From the NCBI GenBank assembly GCA_013813345.1, contig JACCRW010000008.1, positions 1-7,337 on the forward strand: 7,337 nucleotides of DNA, written 5' to 3'. Position 1 is the first letter of the stretch, and every line of letters begins with the position of its first letter. A model generated the notes under the pieces. That model worked only from the letters and a program-made list of their open reading frames with translations, was not told the origin of the DNA and searched no databases. The translations under genes and the position numbers were made by a program. Shown here in pieces: positions 6,110-7,337 of the stretch. This stretch comes from Actinomycetota bacterium. GTDB lineage: Bacteria; Actinomycetota; Thermoleophilia; Gaiellales; Gaiellaceae.

Positions 6110-7267
6110 CTACCAGGTATCGACGTCCTGGAAGGGCTGGACGCGCGCGGCGACTCGCCGGAGCACGCGTCCGCTCGCGAGGTCGGCGACGACGGTGCGT
6201 CCGTCGGTGCGAGGAACGTAGAGGTACGGGCCGGTCGTCGTGAGCACGCCGAGCTGAAGCGGTTCTTCGAGTCCATAGCGCCTGGCGCCGTCGCTGCCGT
6301 AGGCCGTCACGCCGTTGCGGCGGACGCCCACGACGACGCCCGCCGCGGCGCGGAACGAGTCGATCTCGCGGTCGAGCAGGCGTCTTTCCCACGTGCTCGT
6401 GTCGACGAGCCAGAGGCCGATCGGTCGCGCGGCTCGTGGGCCGGCCGTCAGCTTCTCCCAGCCGGAGAGCGCCAGCGTGCCGGGCGCGACGACCTTGAGC
6501 TGGCGCCGCGACCACGGGCTCCCGTTCTTCGCCAGGGTACGGACGGCGTTGCAGTGGACGGCGAGCGAATCGAGCTCGACCGCGCAGATCTCGCCGTCAC
6601 GGTCGGCGAGCCACGCCCGCTCGCCGTCCGAGGCGACGGCGAGGCCCGGCTCGGCCATCCGGACGACCTCTTTGCCGCGGCGCTGCCAGCCGCCCGCGAT
6701 TCGATCGACGCGGGTCGAGCGAGCTTGGCCGTCGGCGTCGATCACGTTCAGGCGGACCGGGCCGACGCGTCCCGAGGGCCATTCGACAGCGACGATCCGG
6801 CCACTCGCGAGGCGCGGATCGACGAGCTCACCGCGGTAGCGCAGAGTGCGGGTGACCTTTCGCGTCGATGGATCGAGCCAGACCAGCTTCGAGCCGCGGG
6901 CCAGATCGACGAGCGCGACGAGGCCGCTGGGCGTCCAGCGCAGCCACTGCACTTCTCCTTCATCCGCAAGCGTCACCTGCCCGGTCGTGCGCATCCCGCC
7001 GAGATCGACGAAACGTAGTACGGGGCGTTCCTGCGAGACGAGCGCAAGCGTCGATCGATCGGGCGAGAACGCACGATCCGCATTGAAGACACCCACCCGG
7101 AGCGGCCGGCCGACGGGACGCAACGTGGCCGGATCGACCTGCGAGAGCGTCGCATCGGCCTGCGAGCCGCTGAGGCCGTAACGCGCCTCCCCGCCGCCGC
7201 TCGCCGGTAGCGCGAGGGCCAGCGCGGCGAGCGCTGTGACGCAGAAGCGGCTAGCCACGCGAGTCAT
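6110..7267 (-). CDS. Secreted beta-propeller-like protein, unknown function
   Basis: The 385-residue protein starts with a signal peptide (basic MTRVASR, then a hydrophobic Ala/Leu core to about residue 20, and PASGGGEA as a possible cleavage region); no lipobox is seen. The rest is a run of short beta-strand repeats of the propeller type: AFSPDRSTLALVS, LVWLDPSTRKVTR, GLAVASDGERAWLADRDG, LWLVDTSTWERR and VVADLASGRVLRR. These resemble WD40/YVTN-like blades that alternate strands with Asp-x-x-Thr/Ser turns. C228 and C239 could form a disulphide outside the cell. No enzyme motif was recognised; ligand or protein binding is the likely role. ATG at 7267 is chosen because the signal peptide begins there; GTG at 7258 is an alternative. 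The start overlaps the preceding gene by 17 nt, which suggests translational coupling. The cyclase follows 44 nt downstream. Confidence 0.85.
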   Translation of the reverse strand: MTRVASRFCVTALAALALALPASGGGEARYGLSGSQADATLSQVDPATLRPVGRPLRVGVFNADRAFSPDRSTLALVSQERPVLRFVDLGGMRTTGQVTLADEGEVQWLRWTPSGLVALVDLARGSKLVWLDPSTRKVTRTLRYRGELVDPRLASGRIVAVEWPSGRVGPVRLNVIDADGQARSTRVDRIAGGWQRRGKEVVRMAEPGLAVASDGERAWLADRDGEICAVELDSLAVHCNAVRTLAKNGSPWSRRQLKVVAPGTLALSGWEKLTAGPRAARPIGLWLVDTSTWERRLLDREIDSFRAAAGVVVGVRRNGVTAYGSDGARRYGLEEPLQLGVLTTTGPYLYVPRTDGRTVVADLASGRVLRRVAARVQPFQDVDTW

Positions 7268-7337
7268 CCGCCAGCAGCGTGGGACAGCGCGTTCCCGCCG
7301 CGAAAGTGCCGCGCAGCGTCCGCCCGGTCGAGAGGTC
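7251..7337 (-). CDS. C-terminal tail of a second propeller-like protein (cut by right edge)
   Basis: From the right edge an open frame gives 28 residues before TAG at 7253-7251. It begins DLSTGRTLRG, which closely resembles DLASGRVLRR near the C-terminus of the next gene, followed by TFAAGTRCPTLL and a short polar end. The match suggests a tandem paralogue or at least another protein ending in a propeller blade. The frame overlaps the start of the 385-residue gene by 17 nt, as in coupled operon genes. With only 28 residues, the family assignment is an inference. Confidence 0.6.
   Translation of the reverse strand, partial: DLSTGRTLRGTFAAGTRCPTLLADDSRG

Noticed and set aside
4008..6221. 737-codon open frame on the plus strand opposite the cyclase
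   Set aside because: Its low-complexity Arg/Glu/Leu composition is that of an antisense shadow in high-GC DNA; the opposite strand encodes clear cyclase and ATPase motifs.
4609..6276. 555-codon minus-strand frame within the cyclase
   Set aside because: It is a frame-shifted shadow, Arg/Ala-rich, with no recognisable domain; the other minus frame carries all motifs.
6066..6515. N-terminal extension of the cyclase frame by 150 residues
   Set aside because: It runs out of frame through the propeller gene, is Arg/Pro-rich with no domain, and the usual cyclase N-terminus begins at GTG 6065.
1..7337. CRISPR array, insertion sequence, integrase or phage genes
   Set aside because: No regularly spaced repeats, terminal inverted repeats or matching protein motifs were seen; the many tcgag/gcgag words reflect codon use in Ala-, Arg- and Leu-rich proteins.

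Overview
The window is GC-rich (about 70% in most lines counted by hand), densely coded bacterial DNA. The gene content suggests a high-GC Gram-positive, and a deep-branching actinobacterium such as Thermoleophilia would fit. The reasons are a System I cytochrome c maturation locus with the Cys-type CcmE, a cyclase/STAND-ATPase/TPR regulator, GTG starts, and apparent leaderless promoters. The lineage is an inference; no rRNA or marker gene is present.

Layout, left to right. Positions 1-1131 (minus strand) hold the N-terminal ~60% of CcmF, the haem lyase membrane subunit, cut by the left edge. It directly abuts ccmE (1132-1518, minus), whose haem-attachment motif is CPSKY instead of the usual HxxxY. 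Upstream lies an uncharacterised 80-residue protein (1537-1779, minus). A short divergent promoter region (1780-1843) separates it from an endonuclease IV-like TIM-barrel gene (1844-2662, plus). Next is a small two-helix membrane protein (2712-3038, minus) of lower GC. Then comes a 975-residue class III nucleotidyl cyclase + STAND ATPase + TPR protein (3138-6065, minus), which ends inside a terminator-like hairpin. Upstream is a secreted beta-propeller-like protein (6110-7267, minus). At the right edge is the C-terminal tail of a second protein that looks similar (7251-7337, minus); it overlaps the propeller gene by 17 nt.

How they work together: CcmE and CcmF act in one pathway, with CcmE carrying haem to the CcmF lyase for attachment to exported cytochromes c. 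The two propeller-like genes are probably translationally coupled, and the cyclase lies 44 nt downstream on the same strand, either in their operon or on its own promoter. The endonuclease IV-like gene and the small membrane protein have no evident link to their neighbours.

The most notable pattern is that four of the six complete genes have a TAnnnT hexamer ending exactly 6 or 7 nt before the chosen start codon and no usable Shine-Dalgarno sequence. This is the geometry of leaderless transcripts. No tRNA, rRNA, CRISPR array, insertion sequence or phage gene was seen, and nothing here amounts to a clearly new defence or mobile system.
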